From Polyangiaceae bacterium (GTDB lineage: Bacteria > Myxococcota_A > Polyangia > Polyangiales > Polyangiaceae): DNA of 64,000 bases. The translations under genes were made by a program, and so were the position numbers. How positions within the stretch are numbered: the stretch's first letter is position 1; the number at the start of each line of letters is the position of its first letter. The stretch spans positions 1-64,000 of the forward strand of contig JABFXY010000106.1 of NCBI GenBank assembly GCA_013361525.1. The letters are read 5' to 3'. Under the pieces are notes generated by a model. That model saw only the letters and a list, made by a program, of their open reading frames with translations, was not told where the DNA came from and did not search any database. Below, piece after piece: positions 26,728-36,256 of this stretch.

Positions 26728-29700
26728 TCACACCGGGTCGCGTCGCTTCAGGATGAAGCAGAGGATCACGAGGAGCGTGACCGTGAAGCCACCGAGGACC
26801 ACGTAAGGCAGCCATTGGGCTTCGTACGAGAAGAAGCCCCAGGAGCCCTTCAGCTTCTCGGCGGCGATCTGCGCGGTCGCGCACTTGAACTCGCCGTTTT
26901 CGATGAAGTCGTCCGCGCTCGAGACGGGCTCGGGCATCTGGAGATCGATCGCCCAGGACTTGTCGGTATCGAGCGCGAGGCGGTTCGGGACGATGCCGGC
27001 CTCGAAGCCCCAGCGCGCCGGGATTGCGTAATAGAGATATTTGAGGTGCGGCACGCTCGTCATCGGAACGAGCAATCCGCCCAGGATGACCTGCGGGATG
27101 AGCGCGATGGGTGTGAGCGCCATCGCGGCTTCGCTCGAGGTGACGAGCGTCGAGATGAGCAGACCGAGCGCGGTCGCCACGAGCCCGGTCGACACGCACG
27201 CGCCCAACATTTGCCCGAACGCATCCATCCCGCCCGGCAGGCCGAGACCGAAGAACACGATCCCGAGCAACATCGTGCACTGAACGATGCAGAAGAAGGC
27301 GAGCAGGATGTATTTCGAGAAGACGTAATTGAAGAGGCCGAGGTTCACCATCCGCTCACGCAGATAGATGGCCCGTTCGGCCACGATCTCGCGCGCGGCG
27401 TTCGACGTGCCGAACCAGACGGCGGACACGATGAGGAAGAAGATCGCCGCGGTCTGATCCCGCGTCGGCTCCATCCCCGCGAGCACCGCGGCGGATTCCA
27501 TCCCGCCCTTGCCGTCCTTCGACAGCTGCTGAAGAGCGGCGAGACACCATTGCGGCACCGTCTCCTCCTGGCCGCCGAAGACGAGGGTGAGAAGGCCTCC
27601 GATGATCGGTGCCTGCGCGAGCATGATCATCAGACCGCTGACGTCGCGGACTTTGCATTTGAAGTAGCGCGAGACGAGCAGCCCGAGCTGGCCGCGTGTC
27701 GCGCCGCGGCCGGGCGGTAACCCGTGCGTGGATTGGCCGCTGCCGATCTCGCGCTTGCCGGAGTACATCTTCTGGTACGTGCGGTTGCCGTCCTGGAAGA
27801 ACTCCGACCGCCACTCCGTCGCGGCGATCTTCCGCGCCTCTTGGCGTGACGCGTTCGGGTTCTGCTGGCGCATCCGCTCGAAGATCGGGCGCTCTCGAGC
27901 CGCGAGCATGTCGAACATGTCGCGCGGGTTGTCGACGTCGTTGCGCTGGCCCTGGCGCTGCTTGAGCGACCCGAAGAACTCGTACGCATCGGGCTGCGTC
28001 GGCCCGAAGAACATCGGGATGCCGCCGTAGCCCATGATGAGGCAGTGCGTGAACTTCTCGAACTCGTCCTTCGCCGGCTGATGGATCGTCATGATGATCG
28101 TCTTGCCGGTCTGCTTCGTCAGGTTCGCGAGCAGCTCGATCAAGGCGGTCGTGTCGTCCGCGGCGAGGCCGGACGTCGGCTCGTCGAGGAAGAGGATGAC
28201 GGGGTCGGTGACGAGCTCGAGGGCGATGTTGACGCGCTTGCGCTGGCCGCCGGAGAGGACCTTCTTCTCGGGCTTGCCGATCTGGAGGTTTTTCACGCCG
28301 TCGAGGCCGAGGTCTTTGAGGGTCTGCTCGACCCGTTGATCGATCTCTTCGTTCGAGTAGTCGGGCGGGAGGCGGAACTTCGCGCTGTAGCGGACGGCCT
28401 CGAAGACGGTGAGCTCGGGGTGGACGAGATCGTCCTGCGGGACGTAGCCGATCGATCCGCGGAGCGTGTCGTAGATGCTGTAGAGGTCCTCGCCGTTGAT
28501 GCGGACGACGCCGCTCGTCGGCGGGAGGTAGCCGTTCAACGTGAGGAGCAAGGTCGTCTTGCCGGCGCCCGACGGACCCATCAGCGCGATCATGTCGCCC
28601 GGCAACGCCTTGAACGAGACGTTGTCGAGCAGCGTCTTCATCTCGCCGGTGTTGTCGCGATCGGGCACTTGGAGCTGGAGGCTCCAAGCTTCGATCTCGT
28701 AGAGCGGCTTGCCGGCCCAACGGTCGGGGCTGTCTTGGAGGACGTCGACGCCGCCCGTCGCGGAGATCTCGATCTGCAGCGGCATCGGGCCGATGAAGAT
28801 CTTCTCGCCGCTCTGGACGGGGATCTTCTGACCCGGTGCGACGCGGTGGCCGCGCACGTACGTGCCGTTCGCGCTGCCACGGTCTTCGATGAAGAACTGC
28901 CCCGCGACCTGGTGGAGAAGGGCGTGACGGCTCGAGACCTGCGGGTGTTGGATCTGGATGTCGTTGTCCGGCGTGCGGCCGATCGTGCGGACGGGCTTGT
29001 TGCCACCCGCGAAGTCGAGCTGCCCGAGGATCGTCTTGTTCTTCTTCGCGCCTGCGCCCGGGCTTCCGAGCGCGGTCGCGGGCTGCGCACCGAGAGCCGC
29101 CTGCTGGAGCGCGCCGCCCTGTTGCGAGAGGTACGCGTTCTGTTCGAGCGATGCGGCAGCTGCCGCGATCGACATGCCTTGCGGGGCGATCATCGTGCCG
29201 GGGCTCGCCGCGCCGCCCATCGGCTGATGCATCGATGGACCGCCCATTTGCGGGGCAGCCATTTGCGGCTGCGGCGCGTTCATCGACGGGTAACCGCCGC
29301 CGACCGAGCCTTGCGCGATTTGCATCAGCAGCGAGACCGGCACCGGAACGGGACCGAACGCGATGATGCCGTTCGGATCGAGCGGGCTCGGCTGGTTCGG
29401 TGGGAGCTTCGCGCGGCTGGTGCCGACGAAGGTGCCGCTGGTCGAGCCGTGGTCGAGCACCATCATGCGATCGAGCATCACGGTCGCGTGTTGGCTCGAC
29501 ACGCTCGGGTGCTGAATGACGAGTGAAGCGCGCGCCGGATCGCGACCGATGATGTGTTGTCCGCGCGGGGCCGACTGCTGCCCCTGCGACATGACCTGCA
29601 TCACGATCGCCGGGTGGCTGAGGGGGACGGGGACGTTGGCGATCGTGAACGCGGTGCGGAAGTCGAACGGGATCTGCTCGCCCGGATTGAGCGGCCGCGA

Positions 29701-29892
29701 CTGCGTCTGACCGCCCCCCGGCATCTGTGTCTGCACGGCGGCGTTGGGCGCCTGCGGAATGAAGAGGAGCTTGCCGCCGCCCTGATGGACGATCCGCGCG
29801 TGTTCGGGCATCACGCCGGGCGCGCTGAGGACGACGTCGCAGTTGGGGGCGCTGCCGATGCTGACGCTCTGTTTGCCGAAACCAGGAATCAT
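26728..29892 (-). CDS. Triple-FHA ABC-2 (ABCG-like) transporter
   Basis: A 1054-residue fused transporter. Three FHA-type domains come first: a degenerate one at about 5-95, then about 115-195 (IIGRDPARASLVIQHPSVSS) and about 300-380 (TIGRTPDNDIQIQHPQVSS), separated by Pro/Gln/Met-rich linkers. The ATPase follows (Walker A GPSGAGKTT, signature LSGGQRKR, Walker B VILFLDEPTSG). About six membrane helices close the chain, as in ABCG half-transporters. FHA domains bind phosphothreonine, so transport is probably gated by Ser/Thr kinases and the adjacent PP2C. Substrate unknown. Confidence 0.9.
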   Translation of the reverse strand: MIPGFGKQSVSIGSAPNCDVVLSAPGVMPEHARIVHQGGGKLLFIPQAPNAAVQTQMPGGGQTQSRPLNPGEQIPFDFRTAFTIANVPVPLSHPAIVMQVMSQGQQSAPRGQHIIGRDPARASLVIQHPSVSSQHATVMLDRMMVLDHGSTSGTFVGTSRAKLPPNQPSPLDPNGIIAFGPVPVPVSLLMQIAQGSVGGGYPSMNAPQPQMAAPQMGGPSMHQPMGGAASPGTMIAPQGMSIAAAAASLEQNAYLSQQGGALQQAALGAQPATALGSPGAGAKKNKTILGQLDFAGGNKPVRTIGRTPDNDIQIQHPQVSSRHALLHQVAGQFFIEDRGSANGTYVRGHRVAPGQKIPVQSGEKIFIGPMPLQIEISATGGVDVLQDSPDRWAGKPLYEIEAWSLQLQVPDRDNTGEMKTLLDNVSFKALPGDMIALMGPSGAGKTTLLLTLNGYLPPTSGVVRINGEDLYSIYDTLRGSIGYVPQDDLVHPELTVFEAVRYSAKFRLPPDYSNEEIDQRVEQTLKDLGLDGVKNLQIGKPEKKVLSGGQRKRVNIALELVTDPVILFLDEPTSGLAADDTTALIELLANLTKQTGKTIIMTIHQPAKDEFEKFTHCLIMGYGGIPMFFGPTQPDAYEFFGSLKQRQGQRNDVDNPRDMFDMLAARERPIFERMRQQNPNASRQEARKIAATEWRSEFFQDGNRTYQKMYSGKREIGSGQSTHGLPPGRGATRGQLGLLVSRYFKCKVRDVSGLMIMLAQAPIIGGLLTLVFGGQEETVPQWCLAALQQLSKDGKGGMESAAVLAGMEPTRDQTAAIFFLIVSAVWFGTSNAAREIVAERAIYLRERMVNLGLFNYVFSKYILLAFFCIVQCTMLLGIVFFGLGLPGGMDAFGQMLGACVSTGLVATALGLLISTLVTSSEAAMALTPIALIPQVILGGLLVPMTSVPHLKYLYYAIPARWGFEAGIVPNRLALDTDKSWAIDLQMPEPVSSADDFIENGEFKCATAQIAAEKLKGSWGFFSYEAQWLPYVVLGGFTVTLLVILCFILKRRDPV

Positions 29893-29968
29893 CGATTCGC
29901 CTACCGGAATTCTGAGGGCGCGACGTTCGCCGCAGGGAGACGTTCTTGCTGCATCTTCTCCCCCCCGT

Positions 29969-30028
29969 CCCCCCTCACTGGGTGAGGGGGGAGTTTGAGA
30001 GGTACTCCCCCTCCGCTCGCGGAGGGGG
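29969..30028. terminator. Double hairpin between PP2C and ABC transporter genes
   Basis: CCCCCCTCAC (29969-29978) pairs with GTGAGGGGGG (29982-29991). CCCCCTCCGC (30007-30016) pairs with GCGGAGGGGG (30019-30028). Both lie in the 200-bp gap between the PP2C stop and the FHA-ABC start, so they may reduce read-through within the cluster. The C/G-rich arms look like a repeat family rather than a classical T-tailed terminator. Confidence 0.55.
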
Positions 30029-30095
30029 TTGGGGGGAGGAGAGTGCGGCGAGGATCATGCCGAACGACAACGCGCGGTCCATTGTTGGATGACGG

Positions 30096-31778
30096 TCAAC
30101 GAAGGAACAGCACCCATACGAGCGCGAGCATGACGACCGCGACGACGAAGCTGATCGCAAGCGCCAAGAAGAGCACGTTGCCTCCCGTGCGCCCACCCGC
30201 CGAGTCGATGTCCGAGCCGCGGCTTGGTCGCGGCGCCGAATCCGCGAGATCTCGCGCGGGGTTATGCGCCGGAGCGAGCGCGCCCGGCGGCGGTCGCCAG
30301 GTCGTGCTCGCCGGGCCGGCTGCTGCGGGTTGCGCCCCGGGCGGCGACGCCATCCCCGCCGCCGACCATTGCGGAGCAGCAGCACCGAAGCCCGGTGCTG
30401 CAGCGGCAGGTGCAGGCGTCATCGCGGACGTTGGTTGCACACGCGGAGCAGGCGGCGTGAGCATCCCTTGCGGCGTCGCCGACTGCAGATGCTGCACGGC
30501 TTGTTGACCGACGTACCGGGTGGAGACCGGCGGCAACTGCAGACCACCGACGCCGTCGAGACGGTAGTCGGGCATGCCCTTCGCGGGTGACTCGAGCGAC
30601 TGCTGCAGACCGGGGCTGAGAAGCGGCGGCACCGGCGGCAGGTGGAGACCACCGGCGGCCGCGGCCGGCACCGACGCGTGCGACAGCCGCGACGTGCCGT
30701 CGTGAGCAGTCGACGCGGTCTGCATCGGGATCGTTCCTTCGAGCGGGTGTCGATCCTTGTCGATCGCGGTGGGGCCGGCTTGAGCAGCGTGCGCGGGAGA
30801 CCCATCCATGCCCTGCGTCGAGGCGAGGGGATGGCTGCGCTGGCTCATCGGCGCCGCTGCATGTTGCGCCTGCGGCGCACCAGCCATCGCCGACTGCGCT
30901 GGCACACCGTGCGGTGAGAGCGGGCCTTGCTCGAGCGTGGTCGACGCGCTCGGAGCCTCACCCGCGTGGGTTGCGCCGGTGCGCGTCTTTCGCTGCGCGG
31001 TGCTGACCACCCGCGCGATCTGCACCGTGATGTTGTCGTGGCCGCCGCGATCGTTCGCCATCCGAACGAGCTGCTGGCACGCGTGCTCGATGCCGCCCGA
31101 CGCGAGCGCTTGTCGGGTGGCACCGAGGATGTCGCGGGCGAGCGCGAGATCGGTGAGGCCGTCGCTCGCGGTGAGCAGCAGATCACCCGCGAACAGCTCC
31201 ATCGGCTCGGGTCGCACTTCGACGTCGACCTCGGGCTTCATGCCGAGCGCGCGCGTGATCTTGTTCGCGTCGGGGTGACCGATCGCTTGCTCCTCGGTGA
31301 GGAAGCCTGCGTCGATCATCGCCTGGACCATCGAGTGGTCGCGCGTGAGGGGATAGATCTGACCCGAACGAATGACGTAGGCGCGACTATCGCCGACGTG
31401 TGCGACCTCGAGCCCTTCGTCGTGAAGGAGCATCGCGACGACGGTCGAGCCCGGCCGGACCTTGTTGTCGGCCGGCCCGCCGAGCTCGTACACACGTCGC
31501 GCGGCGACCTCGATCGCGTACTTCAGGGCCTGCGCCGGCGTCGCCGTCGGCGCAGCCTGATCGATCTGTTCGAAGATGGTCGTGATGGCGCGGCGGCTTG
31601 CTTCCTGTCCGCCGTAGTGGCCACCCATTCCGTCGCAGAGCACGCACAGATGACCGAACCGGGTCTGCGCGTAGCCGCACGAGTCTTCGTTGATCTGTTT
31701 GTTCGGATCCCGGCCCGGATCGCTCAGCTGAGCGACCTCGATCTTCAGATCGATGGTGGACGGGGCAGACATGGCCAC
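30096..31778 (-). CDS. Membrane-anchored PP2C-type Ser/Thr phosphatase
   Basis: A 560-residue protein. The PP2C catalytic domain covers about residues 10-260, with metal-binding motifs NEDSCGY, LCDGMGGHYGG, HVGDSRAY, LTASDGLTD and GGHDNITV. A long Pro/Ala/Gln/His-rich linker follows (about 265-530). One membrane helix at the C-terminus (FLALAISFVVAVVMLALVWVL approximate span 537-558) anchors it with the phosphatase in the cytoplasm. It should reverse Ser/Thr kinase signalling on the FHA partners encoded on both sides. Start at 31778, with a second ATG at 31772. Confidence 0.9.
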   Translation of the reverse strand: MAMSAPSTIDLKIEVAQLSDPGRDPNKQINEDSCGYAQTRFGHLCVLCDGMGGHYGGQEASRRAITTIFEQIDQAAPTATPAQALKYAIEVAARRVYELGGPADNKVRPGSTVVAMLLHDEGLEVAHVGDSRAYVIRSGQIYPLTRDHSMVQAMIDAGFLTEEQAIGHPDANKITRALGMKPEVDVEVRPEPMELFAGDLLLTASDGLTDLALARDILGATRQALASGGIEHACQQLVRMANDRGGHDNITVQIARVVSTAQRKTRTGATHAGEAPSASTTLEQGPLSPHGVPAQSAMAGAPQAQHAAAPMSQRSHPLASTQGMDGSPAHAAQAGPTAIDKDRHPLEGTIPMQTASTAHDGTSRLSHASVPAAAAGGLHLPPVPPLLSPGLQQSLESPAKGMPDYRLDGVGGLQLPPVSTRYVGQQAVQHLQSATPQGMLTPPAPRVQPTSAMTPAPAAAAPGFGAAAPQWSAAGMASPPGAQPAAAGPASTTWRPPPGALAPAHNPARDLADSAPRPSRGSDIDSAGGRTGGNVLFLALAISFVVAVVMLALVWVLFLR

Positions 31779-31787
31779 GGTGGCGTT

Positions 31788-33965
31788 TTACTCCAGACCT
31801 ACGGCGAACTCGATAGGACCGAAGCGCAGCTGCGCTCCGTTCGTGACCGGCGTCCAAACGCCCGGCGGGAGCCGTTGCCCGTTGAGCGTGGTTCCGTTGT
31901 TGGAGTTGTCGTCGCGCACGAAGAGCTGCCCACCGTCGATCTTCATCGTCGCATGGGTGCCCGACACGCGCGGCTCGGCGAGCAGGATTTGGCAGAGCGC
32001 GCCGTCACGGCCTGCCTTCATCTCGACGCCTGGTAGCACCGTGAAGATGCCGGCCGCGCCGCTCAGCGTCGCCCGCTGCACGAAGGCAGGGCCGGGCGCC
32101 GGAGGCGGAGGAGCAGGCGGTGGAGGTGCCGGAGGCGCCGCGTAGCTCATCGCGGGGTCGGGCATCTTCGCCGCGACCGCGCCGCCGCCACCACCGCCAC
32201 CCGGACGGGGCGGGGGAGCTGCGACGACCGCGCCTCCGCGACGCTTTCCGCCGCTTCGGAACGCCGTCACCAGCAACAGGATCAGCACGACGCCGGCGAA
32301 CACGATGCCGCCGATCACCAGGTAACCGGTGTTCGACTTGAGCCACGACGAGAGCGGCGCCTTCACCGCCTTGACGGTGATGATCTTGTCCTTCGTGATC
32401 GCGCTCGTGCGCAGCGTCTCGTTGTCGTGGAGGACGACGCGCGCCGTGAAGCTCTCGCCTTTGCCGCTCAAGAACTTCTCGCTGTCGGGAAGCTCGAACG
32501 TCGCCGAGTCTTTACCGGCGTCGATCACCGTCGCCTTGAGGCCCTGTCCGATGAGCGTCTTGCGCGCCTTCTCGGCATCTTCGAGCGTCACGCCCTCGAG
32601 CGTCGCGGGGACCTCTTGGTTCTTCGGCAGGAGGAAGAGCTCCGCGCGCTCCTTGTGACCTTCCCAGCAGAAGTTGCCGAAGATGGTGACCTTGCCACCC
32701 GGGTACATCGGGTTCTTGTCGGCCTCCTGCGTCGTGGTGTCGATGTCGATGTCGAGAGGCCACGACTTCGGATCGATGCCGACCGGGACGTCCTTGTAGG
32801 AGCCGTCACCTGCGAGACCGAGCGCGGGATCGAAGCCGAAGTTGAAGGTCTGTTGGATCGTCGGGGCGACGCAGGACGCCTGCCATTTGGCGATCCACAT
32901 CGCGTCGAAGCGATTGCGGACGGCCGTCACGATGCGATCGCCGCGCGGAAGGCTCTTGTCACGGATGACCGAGAAGAAGCCGCCGATCTCCGTGTTCGCG
33001 AGGTTCTGCATGAAGGCGCGAGCTTGCTCGAAGCGCTCTTCCATGCCGCCCGCGGGGAACCAGACCGAGACGACCGGCACCGGCATCTTCGGAAGGGCGA
33101 GGTTGTCCTCGGGGAAGCGGCCCTTCGTCATGTACTGCGCGATGAGCGCGCCTGCCTGACCGACCGACGACGAGCTGCCCGAGCCGCCGTCGCCGCTCGA
33201 CAGGACGACCATCGCCTGGTGCATGGGCGCCTTCACCGTCTGGCCGACGTTGCCGAGCTCGCGGAAGCCGTCGATCGCGGCTTGCTTGATGATGTCACCG
33301 AGCTCGCGCACCCCGCGACCGGACGCGGGGAAGGGCTTCGTCACCGTCGCGTCGATGAACGACGCGGCCTTCGCTTTGTCGTTGGTCCAGTCGAGCGTGT
33401 ACACGACGCCAGCGTCGTTGAAGTACATCACCTTGAAGATGTCGTTCTCGCGCTTCGAATTGACGAACGCGTTCGCGACAGCTTTCGCCTCGTCGAATCG
33501 GCCGCCGATGCTCGCGCCGGAGTCGAGGAGGATGAGCCATGCAGTGCCCACGCCGGCGACCTTCTCCTTCGAAGCATCGCCCCACTTCTGCTTGCTGATG
33601 AGCTTGAGCTGCTGGTCTTTGCCCTGAACGTTGATGCTGAGGAAGGTCTTGCCCTCCTCCCACTTGATCGCGTCCCACAGGGCCTTGGGCTATTCGACCT
33701 CGTTCGCGATGCAGTCGAAGATCTCTTCCTGCTTCGACATCGCGTTGCACGGTCCTGTCGCGCGGCTCAGCGGGTAGTGCTGAATGATCTCGACGACCGT
33801 GGTCAGAATCGGAGCGCCTTCGGTCTGGCTCGCGCGTGGGTCGATGCGAAGGATGTTGCCTCGGCCCTCGGCGCTCGCGGTCGCGCTCCAAGCGAGCACA
33901 ACACCCAAGACGAACGCGATCAGCGCGAGGCGGCTTTTGGCACGGCGGCTATGCGCGCGTTGCAT
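31788..33965 (-). pseudogene. vWA-FHA membrane protein interrupted by an in-frame amber codon
   Basis: One continuous frame of 726 codons is interrupted once, by TAG at 33690-33692. Upstream of it, 91 codons encode a signal peptide (RLALIAFVLGVVLAW) and the start of the mature chain. Downstream, the sequence resumes with PKALWDAIKWEEGKTFLSI, leading into a vWA-like domain (AWLILLDSGASIGG), a membrane helix (GYLVIGGIVFAGVVLILLL), a Pro-rich linker and a C-terminal FHA domain (NSNNGTTLNG). A single base change would restore it. It may be a recent nonsense mutation, a read error or a read-through site; internal GTG starts such as 33551 could give the larger part alone. Confidence 0.8.
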
Positions 33966-34050
33966 GGTTCCTCCAGCTCGTGTCGTTCCGGTGACCGCGT
34001 TCGGGGGCGGCACCGGCGCTGTCGCAGCACGGGCTCGTCCCGCGCTGCTC

Positions 34051-34074
34051 GTTCGCGCAAACTCCTGCGCGAAC
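34051..34074. terminator. Stem-loop between FHA genes
   Basis: GTTCGCGCA (34051-34059) pairs with TGCGCGAAC (34066-34074). It lies in the 290-bp gap between the zinc-ribbon FHA gene and the vWA-FHA gene, both on the minus strand. The gap has no convincing gene and is rich in short CGCG palindromes (34080-34130). Confidence 0.4.
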
Positions 34075-34255
34075 GGAAACGACTCGCGCGCTCTCGTGCG
34101 CGCGACCACCGAGCGCGCGCGTGATTCCGCGCGAGCTCCTTCGCGAGCCCAGCCGTCGCTCCATCGGTGGAGGCGACGACCAAGCTCGCGCACGGCACGC
34201 GTCGCGCGTCTGCCCTGACTGCGAAGGCGAGCAGACGCGCACGCCCGCACCCTCG

Positions 34256-35422
34256 TTAGGCGCGTGCCGCGACGTTGATGACGATGACGCTGAAGCCGCC
34301 GAAGCGAATCTTGTCGCCGTCGCGCAGCTCGCGCCGCCCTTGGAACCCAATCGCTTCCTCGTTGTGGAAGGTACCGTTGGTGGAGCCGAGATCGCTGAGG
34401 GTCAGGCGCCCTCCCTCGGCGTCGATCGTCGCGTGATTCGTCGAGGTGGTGCCGTGCCCGATCGGCACGTCGACCTCCTGTCCCGTCTCCGCGCGCCCGA
34501 CGAGGTTTCGGCCTTGGTAGACGGGCCAGAACTTCCCGAGCGGATCGTCTTGGAAGCTGACGAGGAAGCCCGCGAGCGGGCGACGGCTCTTCGCGCCACC
34601 GGGACCGGCGCTGGGCCCGGAAGGACGCGGCTGCGCGTCGAACCCGCTCATCGCGTTCGTCGGAGGCATCGGTGCAGGCCCAAACCCGCCACCTTGCGGA
34701 GGCCCACCCATCGGAGGAAGCCCCGGGCCGCCCATTCCTGGCGGCGCGCCCATTCCTGGCGGCGCGCCCATTCCGGGGCCACCCATTCCGGGGCCGCCCA
34801 TTCCGGGGCCACCCATACCGGGCCCGCCCATTCCTGGCGGCGCGCTCATCCCCGGCTGGCCGGAGGGTGCGAACGCGGTCGCACCGAACTGATCGTGCCC
34901 GGCGTCACCACCGGGAGGAGGGAAGGGAGGAGGCGGAGGCGGGGCGGGATATTGCCCTTCGGGCCCCCCACCAAAACCACCGAATCCGCCGCCCATGCCG
35001 GGGGGGCCACCCATACCCGGCGGCCCGCCCATACCCGGGGGGCCACCCATACCCGGCCCGCCCATACCCGGCGGTCCGCCCATACCGGGGGGACCACCCA
35101 TACCCGGCGGCCCGCCCATCCCCGGCGGTCCACCCATGCCCGGCGGCGGTCCACCAAAACCTCCACCTTGATCGAAGCCCGGCGGTCCGAAGCCACCACC
35201 CGGCGGCGGGAAGCCCGGCGGCGGCCCACCCATGCCCGGCGGTCCGCCCATGCCCGGCCCACCCATCCCCGGGTTGAATGCGGGAGGCGGCCCAAATCCT
35301 CCTTGTTGCGGAGGAGGCTGGCCCATAGGACCGGGCCCCATTCCGGGCTGAAGAGGCGAAGCACACACAGCGCAGAACTTGTCGGTCGGAGCGTTAGGGG
35401 CGCCGCAACGAGGGCAGATCAT
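34256..35422 (-). CDS. Zinc-ribbon, Gly/Pro/Met-repeat and FHA domain protein
   Basis: A 388-residue protein. It opens with a zinc ribbon (MICPRCGAPN, FCAVC). About 200 residues of low-complexity repeat follow, mostly GMGGPP units (34725-35280). The C-terminal FHA domain (about 295-388) carries DLGSTNGTFHNEE and RELRDGDKIRFG. FHA domains bind phosphothreonine. The ATG at 35422 opens the ribbon and follows AAGGA at a suitable distance. No membrane segment is seen. It is the first gene of the FHA/PP2C cluster after the rplS terminator. Partner kinase not in the cluster. Confidence 0.85.
   Translation of the reverse strand: MICPRCGAPNAPTDKFCAVCASPLQPGMGPGPMGQPPPQQGGFGPPPAFNPGMGGPGMGGPPGMGGPPPGFPPPGGGFGPPGFDQGGGFGGPPPGMGGPPGMGGPPGMGGPPGMGGPPGMGGPGMGGPPGMGGPPGMGGPPGMGGGFGGFGGGPEGQYPAPPPPPPFPPPGGDAGHDQFGATAFAPSGQPGMSAPPGMGGPGMGGPGMGGPGMGGPGMGAPPGMGAPPGMGGPGLPPMGGPPQGGGFGPAPMPPTNAMSGFDAQPRPSGPSAGPGGAKSRRPLAGFLVSFQDDPLGKFWPVYQGRNLVGRAETGQEVDVPIGHGTTSTNHATIDAEGGRLTLSDLGSTNGTFHNEEAIGFQGRRELRDGDKIRFGGFSVIVINVAARA
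34725..35280 (-). repeat. GMGGPP-coding low-complexity repeat
   Basis: Runs of 15-18-bp units encode GMGGPP and GPGMG peptides within the zinc-ribbon FHA gene. Many neighbouring units are identical at DNA level, so copy number is likely to vary between strains by slippage. Confidence 0.75.
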
Positions 35423-35782
35423 GGAGAGTCCTTGATTGAAGGGCAGCGATGCCTGTGACCGCAAGGTCGGCGGCGGACCGCTCGGCGCAGGATAGCTTGC
35501 TCCGTCCTCCTTGGATCAAGACCTTAGCGATCCGTCGTACGGACAAAAGCAGACGCGCGCGGATGGTCGACCCGCGCGCGTTGCTTCGGTTCGCGGCCCA
35601 CACGTCGTTGCGTGTGGAACCGAAACCCTCGAATTACCTATCGACGTGGACGGAGCGGTCGCCCTCGAAGCGACCGACGCCGTCTTTCGTTCGCGCCTTC
35701 GAGCACGAAACCGGTCGCACCAGAGGCGCCCTAGAAACCAACCAGTCGCGCGTGCCGAACGAGCACGTCAGACAAGTACGGA
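35423..35782. other. Intergenic region after rplS
   Basis: No gene is seen here. It carries the rplS-side terminator (35553-35581) and a second two-part hairpin (TTCGGTT and CCACACG, pairing with CGTGTGG and AACCGAA, 35585-35624). The promoter of the zinc-ribbon FHA gene should lie between the terminator and 35422. Confidence 0.5.
35553..35581 (-). terminator. Rho-independent-type terminator after rplS
   Basis: On the minus strand, ACGCGCGCGG and CCGCGCGCGT form a perfect 10-bp stem with a 9-base loop, followed by CTGCTTTTGTC. The short T-run after a GC stem fits an intrinsic terminator for the rpmH-to-rplS transcript, about 200 bp past the rplS stop. Confidence 0.65.
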
Positions 35783-36139
35783 TCAGGCGTCCTTCTCGTC
35801 GCGAACGCGAGCCGCCTTGCCGGCGAGGTCGCGCAAGTAGAACAGGCGGCTGCGGCGAACGACGCCCTTCGACACGACCTCGACCTTGTCGATGCGGGGG
35901 CTGTGCTGGAGGAAGATGCGCTCGACGCCGATGCCGAAGCTCACCTTGCGGACGGTGAACGTGCTGCGCACGCCCGCGCGGTGGCGCTTGAGGACGATGC
36001 CCTGAAAGACCTGAACGCGCTCTTTCTCGCCCTCGACGATCTTGTAGTGGACTCGAACCGTGTCACCGACCCGGAACTCGGGAAGGTCGGAACGGAGCTG
36101 AGAGTCTTCGATCTTTGCGATGACGGGCGACGTGATCAT
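35783..36139 (-). CDS. rplS: 50S ribosomal protein L19
   Basis: A 118-residue L19, typical length. LPEFRVGDTVRVHYKI, RVQVFQGIVLKR and RTSFTVRKVSFGIGVER-type sequence (here STFTVRKVSFGIGVER) are diagnostic. It sits at the 30S-50S interface. The ATG at 36139 (MITSPVIAKIED) is preferred over 36178 because GAGGA lies 9-13 bases before it and family members start there. It follows jag by about 120 bp; in most bacteria rplS travels with rpsP, rimM and trmD instead. Confidence 0.95.
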   Translation of the reverse strand: MITSPVIAKIEDSQLRSDLPEFRVGDTVRVHYKIVEGEKERVQVFQGIVLKRHRAGVRSTFTVRKVSFGIGVERIFLQHSPRIDKVEVVSKGVVRRSRLFYLRDLAGKAARVRDEKDA

Positions 36140-36256
36140 GGGCTGGAAATCCTCGGAAGAAGGCGCGGCATTATGCATGGCGCGTCTCGACTGTCAACGA
36201 CGGAGCGCGCCTGAACGCGCGCTCCAAAGAGAAGAAGTACGTGTCGTGCGCCGCGA

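Noticed and set aside
34725..35280. Dense short repeats that could be a CRISPR or satellite
   Set aside because: They are in frame inside a gene and encode GMGGPP peptides.
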